A stretch of DNA of 64,000 nucleotides from a bacterium UBP2_UBA5202. Its GTDB lineage: Bacteria; Edwardsbacteria; AC1; EtOH8. Location of the stretch: NCBI GenBank assembly GCA_002412795.1, contig DHVS01000032.1:68374-132373 (forward strand), in the 5' to 3' direction. The notes below the pieces were generated by a model that did no database searches, was not told where the DNA came from, and saw only the letters and a program-made list of their open reading frames with translations. Below, one piece after another: positions 39,397 through 47,398 of the stretch (position 1 is its first letter; every line of letters begins with the position of its first letter). The position numbers and the translations under genes were made by a program.

Positions 39397-40530
39397 TCAA
39401 TCCAGCCTCTTTTTGAACATCAGCGCCGAAAACCCGAAGGTCAGCGCCCCGAACACCGCCAAAAACAGCAGCTGGGGCCACCAGGCCGCCGGGCCGGTCC
39501 CTTTAAGGAAGATACTGCGCACGATCTCCAGGAAATACCTCAGCGGCACCAGGTAGGTGAAATACTGCATGGCCTGGGGCATGGAACTGATGGGGAACAT
39601 GAACCCGGAAAGCAGCATGTTGGTGGCCATAAAGAACTGATTAATCATCATGGCCTGGGACTGGGTGTGGGAGACGGTGGAGACCAGCATCCCGATCCCC
39701 AGCACGGTGAAGATGAATACTATGGAGGCCCCGAACAGGTGGAACAGGCTGCCTTTGAGCATCACCCCGAACCACAGGGTTCCCAAAAGCATCACCAGCA
39801 CCATGTCTATCAGCGCCATCAGGGCAAAGGGCAGGGTTTTGCCGGCGATCAGCTCCCAGGTGGTGAGGGGGCTGACTATTATCTGCTCCATGGTGCCCTG
39901 CTCCTTCTCCCGCACTATGCCCAGGGCGGTCAGCATCGAGGTCATCTGAAACAATATCATGCAGATCAGCCCCGGGATCATGTAGTAAACGCTCTTCAGC
40001 TCGGGGTTGAACCAGACCCGGGGCCGGGTGTCTATGGGCATCTCCAATCTGCCGGCGGCTCCCGATCCGGAGAGCTGCCGCCTGATCAGGCGGAGGGACT
40101 CGTTGGCCAGAACTTTCTGCAGATAGCTTTGGGCGATGCTGGCCTCGCTGGAGTTGCTGCCGTCGATCATGATCTGGATGTTCCCGGTCCGCCCGGCGGT
40201 GACGTCGGAGGCCAGGCCCGAGGGAAATACCACCGCCGCCTTGACCCGGCCCTGGTCCAGGTATTGGTCTATGGACTTGAGGTCCGTGACCTCGGCCGCC
40301 TTGGTGAAATAGCCGGTGTTGGTCAGCTTGGCCGCCAGCTCCCGGGAATAGGCGCTTTTATCCAGATCGCACACCAGCAATTTGATGTTCTTGACATCGG
40401 TGGTGGTGACGTAGCCGAACAGCAGGGTCTGGACGATGGGAATGATCAGGATCATCCGCAGGGTCATGGGGTTGCGGAAGATCTGAATGAACTCCTTGCG
40501 AATCAGGAATTGCAGGCGGTGTTTGTTCAT
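39397..40530 (-). CDS. ABC-2 type permease (YbhR-like)
   Basis: The 377-residue membrane protein has an N-terminal helix after RKEFIQIFRNPMTLRMILII, a large periplasmic loop (residues 45-180), and five C-terminal helices with VREKEQGTMEQIIVSPLTTW near residue 225, the E-G-T-x-E coupling motif of ABC-2 exporters. The end FSALMFKKRLD resembles its upstream paralogue. It should form a heterodimer with the permease at 40641-41780, powered by the ATPases upstream. Start 40530 is chosen because upstream residues lie in an intergenic repeat. It is the last gene of the efflux operon. Confidence 0.87.
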   Translation of the reverse strand: MNKHRLQFLIRKEFIQIFRNPMTLRMILIIPIVQTLLFGYVTTTDVKNIKLLVCDLDKSAYSRELAAKLTNTGYFTKAAEVTDLKSIDQYLDQGRVKAAVVFPSGLASDVTAGRTGNIQIMIDGSNSSEASIAQSYLQKVLANESLRLIRRQLSGSGAAGRLEMPIDTRPRVWFNPELKSVYYMIPGLICMILFQMTSMLTALGIVREKEQGTMEQIIVSPLTTWELIAGKTLPFALMALIDMVLVMLLGTLWFGVMLKGSLFHLFGASIVFIFTVLGIGMLVSTVSHTQSQAMMINQFFMATNMLLSGFMFPISSMPQAMQYFTYLVPLRYFLEIVRSIFLKGTGPAAWWPQLLFLAVFGALTFGFSALMFKKRLD

Positions 40531-40540
40531 TTTATTTTTC

Positions 40541-40632
40541 TGCCACCAAGACACCAAGACACAAATGATTACTATTCACTTTTTACAATTCACAATCGGA
40601 TTGGCCTCTTGGTGCCTTTGTGTCTTAGTGGC
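40541..40632. repeat. Intergenic inverted repeat between the two permease genes
   Basis: TGCCACCAAGACACCAAGAC (40541) and CTTGGTGCCTTTGTGTCTTAGTGGC (to 40632) pair across about 45 AT-rich bases. A near-identical element lies at 44102-44192 in the same operon. Confidence 0.75.
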
Positions 40633-40640
40633 TAAATGTT

Positions 40641-41780
40641 TCAATCCAGGCTCTTTTTGAACTTCAGCGCACTGAACACCAGTATCCCCGCCCCGAAGAC
40701 TATCAGCGGCAGGGCCTGCCGCCACAACACCAGCGGCCCGATGCCCTTAAGATAGATGCCCCGGATGATCACCAGAAAATAACGGGTGGGCACCAGGTAG
40801 GTCAGGGGCTGAATCCAGGCCGGCATGCTTTCGATGGGAAAGGCGAAGCCCGAAAGCAGGATCCCCGGCAGCAGGGAGATCATCACCGCGGCGAACATGG
40901 CCTCCTGCAGCTTGCTGGTAAGGTTGGAGATCAGCACCCCCAGCCCCAGCACGCTGAACATGTAGACCACGCAAGATACGGCCAGCGCCGCCAGGCTGCC
41001 CTTGATGGGCACGTTGAACATCAGGTACCCCATCACCACTATGATGGCGATGGCCAAAAGCGAGAGGATCAGGTAGGGCAGGATCTTGCCCAGCATCAGC
41101 TCGAACCGGGTCAGGGGCGAGGAGATCAGCATTTCGATGGTGCCCCGCTCCTTCTCCTCCACGATGGTGAAGGCTGTCAGCAGCGCACCCAGCATGATCA
41201 TGATCACCCCGATTATCCCCGGCACCACGAAATTAGCCGAGCGAAGCTCGGGGTTGTACCACACCCGGGGCTGGATGTTCAGGGGCACCAGGTTGATGCT
41301 GGCCGGCAGCCTGGTTTGTCCGCTCTGCAGGAGTTTTTGGGAATAGTTTTGGCCGAAGGCGCTTAAGTACCCCATGGCGATGTTGGCGGTGTTGGCGTCC
41401 GAGCCGTCTATCACCACCTGCACCGGCACGCTCTGGCCCCGGGTCAGGCGGCGGGAGGCGCCGGGCCAGAACACCAGCCCCACCCGGGCCTGTCCCTTTT
41501 CCAGCTTCCGCTCCAGTTCGGCGTAGCTCATCACGTGGCCCTGGTAGGCAAAGGCCTCGTTCTTGATCAGGCTCTGGGTGTATTCCCGGGTGAAGGCCGA
41601 GCGGTCGTAGTCCAGCACCACCAGCGGCAGGTTCTTGACGTCGAACCGGATGCCGAAACCGTACAACAGCATCATCATCACCGGGAAGGCCAGGGTCAGG
41701 AACAGGGTCCGCGGATCGCGCCGGATGTGAAGCAGTTCCTTGCGGAACACCCCGTATAGTCTGCGGTTGAGGAGTATCAT
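40641..41780 (-). CDS. ABC-2 type permease (YbhS-like)
   Basis: The 379-residue protein has the same layout as its downstream paralogue: FRKELLHIRRDPRTLFLTLA and one helix, a periplasmic domain (residues 45-175) and five helices with VEEKERGTIEMLISSPLTRF near residue 217. The end is FSALKFKKSLD. The RRDPRTL segment and E-R-G-T-x-E motif identify YhhJ/YbhS-type drug exporters. ATG 41780 overlaps the ATPase stop by four bases, coupling the two. Substrates are unknown; relatives expel cationic or hydrophobic compounds. Confidence 0.88.
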   Translation of the reverse strand: MILLNRRLYGVFRKELLHIRRDPRTLFLTLAFPVMMMLLYGFGIRFDVKNLPLVVLDYDRSAFTREYTQSLIKNEAFAYQGHVMSYAELERKLEKGQARVGLVFWPGASRRLTRGQSVPVQVVIDGSDANTANIAMGYLSAFGQNYSQKLLQSGQTRLPASINLVPLNIQPRVWYNPELRSANFVVPGIIGVIMIMLGALLTAFTIVEEKERGTIEMLISSPLTRFELMLGKILPYLILSLLAIAIIVVMGYLMFNVPIKGSLAALAVSCVVYMFSVLGLGVLISNLTSKLQEAMFAAVMISLLPGILLSGFAFPIESMPAWIQPLTYLVPTRYFLVIIRGIYLKGIGPLVLWRQALPLIVFGAGILVFSALKFKKSLD

Positions 41781-42739
41781 GGTTTTGACCCCTCCCCTTC
41801 ACCCCTCCCCGCATCGGAGAGGGGTGTGGCCAGCGGCCGGTCTATCAGCGCCACAAACACGTCTTCCAGCGAAGGCGTTATCTGTTCCAGCGTATATTTC
41901 TGATCGCCCAGCAAAGCCTTGATCCTGGGGGCCACGTCCGTTTCCGGCCGGCAGGAGATGTGCAGGGCGTTGCCGAACGGCGCCACTTGGCAGGCTTCTT
42001 TGACCAGGGAGATCCTTTCCATCATCTCCAGCGGCGGCGGTCCATATAGTTGGTAGAGCTTCTGCTTGTAATCTTGTTTTAGTTTTTCCGGCGTGTCCAG
42101 GGCCACTATCTTGCCGTTGTAGATGAAGGCCAACCGCCCGGCGTACTCGGCCTCGTCCATGTAATGGGTGGTGACGAAGATGGTCATGCCTTCTGCTGCC
42201 AGACTCTGGATGATGCTCCAGAAACTGCGGCGGGCGGCCGGATCCACCCCGGCGGTGGGCTCGTCCAGGAACAGCACCTTTGGTCCGTGCGAGATGGCGC
42301 AGGCCAGGGCCAGACGCTGCCGGTACCCGCCCGGCAGGTCTCCGGCGATCCTGCCCTCCAAACCCAAAAGGCCCAAGGATCCGAAGACCTTCTGCCGCAG
42401 CTCGCCGATCTCCTCGGAAGTTTTCCCATAGATCCCGGAAAAGAAAGTGAAATTCTCTTCCGCCGAAAGCTCGGGATACAGCGAGAACTTCTGCGACATG
42501 TAGCCGATGTTCTGCTTCACCAGCTCCGGGCTGGCGGTGATGTCGTGCCCGGCCACCGTGGCCCGGCCCTCGGTGGGGCCGATGATGCCGCATAGCATCC
42601 GGATGGTGGTGGACTTGCCGGAGCCGTTGGGGCCAAGGAACCCGAAGATCTCCCCCGGTTCTACCGAGAACGAGACCCGGTCCACCGCGGTAAAATCGCC
42701 GAAGCGCTTGGTGAGATTATTTACGTCTATGGAATACAT
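41777..42739 (-). CDS. ABC transporter ATP-binding protein (second half of a split YbhF)
   Basis: The 320-residue ATPase has Walker A GFLGPNGSGKSTTIRML near residue 38, Q-loop YMSQKFSLYPELS near 85, the signature LPGGYRQRLALACAI near 140, Walker B VLFLDEPTAGVDPAARR near 160 and switch His in VTTHYMDEAEYAG. The start at 42739 begins the family pattern (MYSIDVNNLTKRF); the longer frame enters a repeat region. The last 15 residues (PLSDAGRGEGEGSKP) are coded by a GC-rich hairpin repeat and have no family counterpart. In E. coli YbhF two such domains are fused. Confidence 0.92.
   Translation of the reverse strand: MYSIDVNNLTKRFGDFTAVDRVSFSVEPGEIFGFLGPNGSGKSTTIRMLCGIIGPTEGRATVAGHDITASPELVKQNIGYMSQKFSLYPELSAEENFTFFSGIYGKTSEEIGELRQKVFGSLGLLGLEGRIAGDLPGGYRQRLALACAISHGPKVLFLDEPTAGVDPAARRSFWSIIQSLAAEGMTIFVTTHYMDEAEYAGRLAFIYNGKIVALDTPEKLKQDYKQKLYQLYGPPPLEMMERISLVKEACQVAPFGNALHISCRPETDVAPRIKALLGDQKYTLEQITPSLEDVFVALIDRPLATPLSDAGRGEGEGSKP
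41788..41830 (-). repeat. GC-rich hairpin repeat coding the ATPase C-terminus
   Basis: ACCCCTCCCCTTCACCCCTC and CGCATCGGAGAGGGGTG form a hairpin of the same family as 25374-25424 and 52503-52550. Here it is in frame with the end of the ATPase gene. Confidence 0.6.
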
Positions 42740-43177
42740 TCTAAATGCTGTCAACCTTCTAAGATGCTGGAGATGCTTTACCTGATTGCCAGACAACGTT
42801 AGAGTCGTCTTTATACTAAGCCCGGCAATGATCGAGATGTCAAACTATTCTGCCAAGCAACGTTCGATCGTTGACAGTGGCTCCGTTCCGTCGTTGTCCG
42901 TCTATCTTGCCTGGCTCCTCCATCGTTGTTTCGTTGCCCGGCCACCCTGTACGACTACTCAAACGTTGCTTAGCGTCTTGCTGGGCTTCTCAATCGTTCT
43001 TTCGTTGTAGGGCTTTCTTGCCTGCCTGCTCCAACGTTGTTTCGTTGCCCGGCCATCCTGTCCAACTACTCAAACGTTGCTTAGCGTCTTGCTGGGCTTC
43101 TCCATCGTTGTTTTGCCTTTAGCCTTGCCCCTTTGTCATTGCTCTGCCCGCTTGCTTCGCCGCTCCATCGTTCGAAG
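42740..43177. repeat. Direct repeats between the two ATPase genes
   Basis: Two copies of an approximately 87-base unit lie at 42917-43003 and 43029-43115 (period 112). Each runs from CATCGTTGTTTCGTTGCCCG or a variant, through CTACTCAAACGTTGCTTAGC to GCTGGGCTTCTC. A more diverged third copy begins near 42850 with AACGTTCGATCGTTG. CGTTG/CAACG steps recur throughout. No coding frame looks real. The 438-base gap falls where YbhF domains are normally fused. Confidence 0.75.
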
Positions 43178-44086
43178 TTACATCAGCGACAGGAACACAT
43201 CCTCGATGCTGGGCTCTATCTGCTTTTGGGAGATGACCTTTATCCCGTTCTGCCTGAATAGCGCGGCCATCCCGGCCAGTTCCTGCTCCGGCTTGTCCAA
43301 ATGGACGTGGAGGTGTCCCCCAAAAAGCCCGGCATTCCTGGCGATCTGTGATTTTGCCAGGAGTTCATACGCTTTCTGAAGTTCCAAAACTTCCAACTGG
43401 TAAACCTTGAAACCCACCCCGGCCTTGATGTTCTCCGGCTTGTCGCATAACAGCACCTGCCCCTTGTTCAAAAAGGCTATCCGGCTGCAGCGTTCGGCCT
43501 CGTCCATGTAGGGCGTGGCCAGGATGATGGTGACCCCCTGCTTCCAGATCTCGTAGAGCAGCTTCCACAGCTCGCGCCGGGAGATGGGATCCACCCCGGT
43601 GGTGGGCTCGTCCAGCAGCAGCAGCTTTGGAGTGTGGATCAGCGCGCAGGACAGGGCCAGCTTCTGCTTCATCCCGCCGGACAGTTTTCCCGCCAGCCGG
43701 CCCTTGAAGGGCCCCAGCCGGGAAAAGGCCATCAGTTCCACCATCCGCTTCTTCTTCTCATCGCCGGTCACCTGGTAGAGGTCGGAAAAGAAGTCCAGGT
43801 TCTCGGACACCGTCAGTTCCGGGTACAGCACGAAGCTCTGCGACATGTAGCCGATATAACGCCGGGCCCCTTCCGGGTCTTTGGACGTGTCCTGCCCGAA
43901 TATTTTGGCCGAACCGGAGGACGGCCGGATCAGAGCCGCCAGCAGCTTGATGACGGTGGTCTTGCCCGCCCCGTCCGGTCCCACCAGTCCGAATATCTCG
44001 CCCGGCTCTATGGCCAGGTCCAACGGCTTAAGGGCTTCCAGGCTTTTGTACTTTTTTCCGAGCTTATTTGTTTCTACTGCCAGCAT
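43178..44086 (-). CDS. ABC transporter ATP-binding protein (first half of a split YbhF)
   Basis: The 302-residue ATPase has Walker A GLVGPDGAGKTTVIKLL near residue 36, Q-loop YMSQSFVLYPELTVSEN near 88, signature LSGGMKQKLALSCALI near 138, Walker B LLLLDEPTTGVDPISRR near 157 and, in place of the usual switch His, ATPYMDEAERC, so the H-loop His is replaced by Pro (LATPYMDE). The partner ATPase has a normal His. An asymmetric pair with one degenerate site is known in heterodimeric exporters. It follows the HlyD gene and precedes the repeat-filled gap. Confidence 0.92.
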   Translation of the reverse strand: MLAVETNKLGKKYKSLEALKPLDLAIEPGEIFGLVGPDGAGKTTVIKLLAALIRPSSGSAKIFGQDTSKDPEGARRYIGYMSQSFVLYPELTVSENLDFFSDLYQVTGDEKKKRMVELMAFSRLGPFKGRLAGKLSGGMKQKLALSCALIHTPKLLLLDEPTTGVDPISRRELWKLLYEIWKQGVTIILATPYMDEAERCSRIAFLNKGQVLLCDKPENIKAGVGFKVYQLEVLELQKAYELLAKSQIARNAGLFGGHLHVHLDKPEQELAGMAALFRQNGIKVISQKQIEPSIEDVFLSLM

Positions 44087-44101
44087 TTACGATTTCTTTT
44101 T

Positions 44102-44192
44102 TGCCACTAAGACACCAAGGCACAAATATTAACTTTCACTATTCACAATTTACGATTCACGATTTGGCTTGGTGTCTTTGTGCCTTAGTGGC
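44102..44192. repeat. Intergenic inverted repeat between ATPase and HlyD genes
   Basis: TGCCACTAAGACACCAAGGC (44102) and GGCTTGGTGTCTTTGTGCCTTAGTGGC (to 44192) pair over about 25 bases around an AT-rich centre. It is the cleanest copy of this family in the window. Confidence 0.8.
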
Positions 44193-44204
44193 CGGTTTAA
44201 AGGA

Positions 44205-45071
44205 TCACTGTATGTCTATCACCGCATCGGCCGGCATGCCCGGCTTCAGCTCGCTCAGGGGATTTAAAAGATTGATCTTGACCGCGAACACCAGCTTGGT
44301 CCGTTCCTCCTTGGTCTGGATGTCTTTTGGGGTGAACTCGGCCTGGCCTGCAATGGTGGACACGGTACCCTCGAATATTTTACCGGGATAGGAATCAACC
44401 GAGATCTGCGCCTTCTGCCCCAGCTTGATCTTGCCATACTCCTTTTCCGGCAGATAGATCTTGATGTAAACCTTGGTGATGTCCCCCAGCTTGCAGACCG
44501 GCGTCCCGGGCAGGGCCAGTTCGCCCACCTCGATGTTCCTCTCCAGCATCACGCCGCTGACCGGAGCCTGGATGTAGGCGTTGCCCACCTGAGTCCGGGC
44601 CAGGGACAGTGCGGCCTTTGCCTGACCCAGCATCCCTTGGCTGGCCGCTAACTGCGACTGGGCGGCCTTCATCTGGTTTTCGATCTGGGAGAATGATTGG
44701 ATGGAGATGGTGCCTGACTGGAAAAGCGGCTGGTTGCGCCGGTAATTATCCTCGGCCGTGCTGAAATTGGCCCCGGCCGCCGCCGCCTGGCTCTGGGCCG
44801 AGGAAACCGCCGCCAGGGCCTGGCTTTCCTGGGCCGAAAGCTCGTCGTGGGCCAGGCGGGCCAGCATCTGGCCGGCCTCCACCTGCTGGCCTTCGTCAAA
44901 CGGCATCTCCACCACCCGGCCGGTGACCTTGGAACGCACCGTGACCTCGGTGACCTCGATGATCCCCGAACCGGTCAGCTTGTTCTGGTCCTTCCGGGAA
45001 CAGGAGACCGCCAGCAGCATTATCAGCACCAGCATGGCCGTCAGTATTTCATGGATGCGCTTGTTTATCAT
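44205..45071 (-). CDS. HlyD/YbhG-type membrane fusion lipoprotein
   Basis: The 288-residue protein has a lipoprotein signal (LTAMLVLIMLLAVSC), then the biotinyl-lipoyl-like half VTEVTVRSKVTGRVVEMPFD near residue 38, a helical hairpin rich in Ala and Gln (residues 80-160) and the second half VGNAYIQAPVSGVMLERNIE. It ends with a beta barrel (KVYIKIYLPEKEYGKIKLGQ). It should link the ABC pump to an outer-membrane channel or release drugs in the periplasm, like E. coli YbhG. Start 45071 gives the signal peptide; the longer frame to 45443 lies inside tetR. AGGTGA precedes the ATG. Confidence 0.9.
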   Translation of the reverse strand: MINKRIHEILTAMLVLIMLLAVSCSRKDQNKLTGSGIIEVTEVTVRSKVTGRVVEMPFDEGQQVEAGQMLARLAHDELSAQESQALAAVSSAQSQAAAAGANFSTAEDNYRRNQPLFQSGTISIQSFSQIENQMKAAQSQLAASQGMLGQAKAALSLARTQVGNAYIQAPVSGVMLERNIEVGELALPGTPVCKLGDITKVYIKIYLPEKEYGKIKLGQKAQISVDSYPGKIFEGTVSTIAGQAEFTPKDIQTKEERTKLVFAVKINLLNPLSELKPGMPADAVIDIQ

Positions 45072-45166
45072 ATTCACCTCATCATATATTGCTGTGTTTG
45101 TTTTGAATTTCCTTTGTCCATTTTTGTCCGTTAATGTCCAATGTCCTTGTCGGATACCCTCGCGCC

Positions 45167-45784
45167 TTACTTGAAATCTTTTTTGAACCTGGCCCGGCCC
45201 TTTTCGGTCATGGCTCCGGCAAAGACCAGCTCCACTATGGCCTTCATCAGCTGGCCCGGGCTGTAGGCCGAATGCATCAGGGCCTGGGGGTTGATCATCT
45301 GCTGGACCAGCGCCGCATACATCTGCATTACCAGGTCTGGATCCACCTCCGGGCGGATCAGCCCGGCCCGCATGCCCTTTCGGACCATCAGCCCGAAGTT
45401 GTGGTAGATCTTCCGGCGGCGGAACTCGTTGATCTCCTCCCACATCTCGGGGGCGCTTTTCTGCAGGTCCAGCATGAACTCCCGGCTGATCTTGGAGGTC
45501 CGCCGGGAGATGTGATCCACCAGCCCGGCCATCCGCTGGAAGTAGTCCAGTTTGGGATCCTCGGTCAGGGCCTTGATAATGCCCTCGCTCTCGGCCATCA
45601 GGCGGGAGATGACGGCGTACAGCAGCTGGTGCTTGCTGTCAAAATGCAGGTACAGGGTCTTTTTGCTGATCCCCAGCTCGGCCGCCATCCTGTCCATGGT
45701 CACGCCGGAGAAGCCCCGGGCAAAGAACAGGGGCTCGGCGTTGGCTATGATCCGCTCCCGCACCGGGATCTTGGTTCTGGTCAT
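45167..45784 (-). CDS. TetR/AcrR-family repressor (CecR-like)
   Basis: The 205-residue regulator has an N-terminal helix-turn-helix: RERIIANAEPLFFARGFSGV, TMDRMAAELGISKKTLYLHF (recognition helix). The C-terminal part is helical and forms the ligand and dimer domain. Gene order TetR-HlyD-ATPase-ATPase-permease-permease matches E. coli cecR-ybhGFSR. The frame is open to an ATG at 45826, but that codon lies inside the palindromic operator and just after the -10 box, so ATG 45784 with GAGG upstream is preferred. It probably represses its own operon and is released by a pump substrate. Confidence 0.88.
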   Translation of the reverse strand: MTRTKIPVRERIIANAEPLFFARGFSGVTMDRMAAELGISKKTLYLHFDSKHQLLYAVISRLMAESEGIIKALTEDPKLDYFQRMAGLVDHISRRTSKISREFMLDLQKSAPEMWEEINEFRRRKIYHNFGLMVRKGMRAGLIRPEVDPDLVMQMYAALVQQMINPQALMHSAYSPGQLMKAIVELVFAGAMTEKGRARFKKDFK

Positions 45785-45805
45785 GATCGCATCCTCTTGC
45801 ACATT

Positions 45806-45864
45806 GGAAACTGTTTTAGTTTTCATAGTTTCCTAATTCTAATACTATTGGCCGCGTTTGTCAA
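45806..45864 (-). promoter_or_regulatory. Promoter and palindromic operator of the efflux operon
   Basis: TTGACA (45859-45864), 17 bases, TAGAAT (45836-45841) on the minus strand. Directly downstream lies an inverted repeat GGAAACT-N14-AGTTTCC (45806-45812 with 45827-45833), covering the expected +1. A TetR dimer there would block initiation. Confidence 0.75.
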
Positions 45865-46013
45865 TAGCCTCCGGGAAAATAATTGTTATTTCCTGTCCGA
45901 TATCATTTGAAAACCCACCCCAAAAATGCTATTATTATCCAATCCAGTCCGAGCAAACACTCCATCTGTATTTATCTAAAGATGAATAAATACCTTTGTG
46001 CCTTTGTGGCAAA

Positions 46014-46448
46014 ATGAATAAAATCAATTTTAAAGTCACCCTGCTTTCCGGCCTTAAAAAGGGCCTGGCCTCCTTCTGGGAACTGATGAAGATGGTGGCC
46101 CCGGTCTACACCGCCATCTGCATCCTTAAGGCCACTCCGGCCCTGGACTGGTTCGCCAATCTTTGCGCCCCGGCCATGAAATATTTCGGCCTGCCAGGCG
46201 AGAGCGCCCTGGCTTTGATAGTGGGCAACCTGGTCAACCTTTACGCCGCCATCGGTGTGATCGCCGGGCTCAAGCTCCAGCCCCAGCAGCTGACCCTGCT
46301 CTCGCTGATGCTGCTGATCTCCCACAGCCAGATCCTGGAAAGCGCGGTCTTTGCCCAGATCAAGACCCGTTTTATCCTGATATCCATTTTCCGCCTGTCG
46401 CTGTCGCTGTTTTTGGGCTGGTCCCTCCACTTTTTCATCATCAGGTAA
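46014..46448 (+). CDS. Nucleoside-recognition (Gate) domain membrane protein, first of a pair
   Basis: This 144-residue protein has about four membrane segments, with SGLKKGLASFWELMKMVAPV at the start and GLPGESALALIVGNLVNLYA near residue 62, the G-x-x-G-E/N-x-x Gate-domain motif. Gate domains occur in nucleoside transporters and in the SpmA/SpmB sporulation proteins. The second half-protein follows four bases later, so the two probably form one transporter. The ATG follows a repeat arm (CCTTTGTGCCTTTGTGGC), and no separate ribosome site is visible. Substrate is unknown. Confidence 0.72.
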   Translation: MNKINFKVTLLSGLKKGLASFWELMKMVAPVYTAICILKATPALDWFANLCAPAMKYFGLPGESALALIVGNLVNLYAAIGVIAGLKLQPQQLTLLSLMLLISHSQILESAVFAQIKTRFILISIFRLSLSLFLGWSLHFFIIR

Positions 46449-46452
46449 TTCC

Positions 46453-46917
46453 ATGATACCTTTCCTTAAAAATTATTTCTGGGGCTTGGGAGACCTGTCG
46501 CTTAAAATATTCCTGATAGTGATGATCCTTTTTATGCTGCTGGAGTTCATCAAGGCTTCGGGAATGCTGGAGGACAGCCTGGTCCGCCTCAACCGCTTTA
46601 CCAAACACCTGGGACTGAAGAAGCAGTCGGGAATGCCGCTATTGGCTGGGTTCATCTTCGGCATCGTATTCGGGGCCAGCCTGATTATCTCCTCCTCCCG
46701 CGAGCAGCAACTGGACAAGCGCCAGGTGTTTCTGATCAGCCTGTTTTTGGCCACCTGCCACGGGATCGTGGAGGACACCGGGCTGTTCGTGGTGATCGGA
46801 GCCAACTTCTGGTGGATCACCATCCCCCGTTTGGTTCTGGCCATACTACTGACCTGGCTGATAGCCGTCTTCTACCCAGACACGAGCAATGTTGAAAATG
46901 ACCCGCAAAAAGTTTGA
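46453..46917 (+). CDS. Nucleoside-recognition (Gate) domain membrane protein, second of a pair
   Basis: The 154-residue protein has a hydrophobic start (LSLKIFLIVMILFMLLEFIK), a helical hairpin and GMPLLAGFIFGIVFGASLII near residue 55, similar to the Gate motif of its partner. The later part has FLATCHGIVEDTGLFVVIGA, and a final membrane segment. It overlaps the downstream metallopeptidase start by 29 bases. Together with the upstream gene it likely makes a heteromeric membrane carrier. Confidence 0.7.
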   Translation: MIPFLKNYFWGLGDLSLKIFLIVMILFMLLEFIKASGMLEDSLVRLNRFTKHLGLKKQSGMPLLAGFIFGIVFGASLIISSSREQQLDKRQVFLISLFLATCHGIVEDTGLFVVIGANFWWITIPRLVLAILLTWLIAVFYPDTSNVENDPQKV

Positions 46918-47272
46918 GGACATAGCCGGACAGGCCATTTCGGAACTGCCGGAGGAATTCCGCCAGAAGCTGGAGAACATCGCGGTGACCATCGAGGATT
47001 ACCCGTCCGGCGATATTCTTTCATCTTTGGACCCCAGGCCGCGGAAGGACCAGTTGCTGGGGATATACATCGGCATCCCCTACAACCGCCGGCCGCCCTA
47101 TCCAATTTCCGGTGCCCTGCCGGAAAGGATAGAGTTGTACCAGAAGAACATCGAGAGCATCTGCGCCAACGATGACGAGATCCGGGAACAGATCAAGGAG
47201 ACCATCATCCACGAAGTGGGCCATTACTTCGGACTGTCGGAAGAGACGCTGGAAGATCTTCAGGATTTGTAG
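46889..47272 (+). CDS. Minimal zincin metallopeptidase (PF06262-type)
   Basis: The 127-residue protein has MTRKKFEDIAGQAISELPEE at the start, the conserved strand-turn GIYIGIPYNRRPPY near residue 53 and the zinc motif TIIHEVGHYFGLSEE near residue 107 (HExxHxxGxxE-like). This is the small possible Zn-dependent protease family (DUF1025). Its substrate is unknown. ATG 46889 or ATG 46898 could be used; both lie inside the upstream membrane gene, which suggests coupled translation. Cytoplasmic, no signal peptide. Confidence 0.85.
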   Translation: MLKMTRKKFEDIAGQAISELPEEFRQKLENIAVTIEDYPSGDILSSLDPRPRKDQLLGIYIGIPYNRRPPYPISGALPERIELYQKNIESICANDDEIREQIKETIIHEVGHYFGLSEETLEDLQDL

Positions 47273-47298
47273 ACCATAACAGTTACCGGATCACCCTT

Positions 47299-47355
47299 TC
47301 CCACTAAATACACGAAAACTGGCAGCAACTATTATTTAGTGTTTTTAATGGGCAG
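47299..47355. repeat. Intergenic inverted repeat
   Basis: CCCACTAAATACACGAAAAC (47299) faces TATTTAGTGTTTTTAATGGGC (to 47353). Arms are the same type as in 28155-28425. It may act as a terminator for the upstream operon. Confidence 0.65.
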
Positions 47356-47398
47356 AAACGTAAAATAATCATAGCAATTTATAAGCGAAAGGACCAAC

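Noticed and set aside
39382..40635. 417-codon plus-strand frame opposite the ABC permease
   Set aside because: Antisense to a gene with clear ABC-2 motifs; the composition is typical of a shadow frame.
42840..43125. Possible CRISPR array
   Set aside because: Only two or three units of about 87-112 bases with no short regular repeat-spacer pattern and no cas genes nearby.
45785..45826. Upstream ATG of the TetR gene
   Set aside because: It lies inside the palindromic operator and only nine bases after the -10 box; the downstream ATG at 45784 has a better ribosome site.
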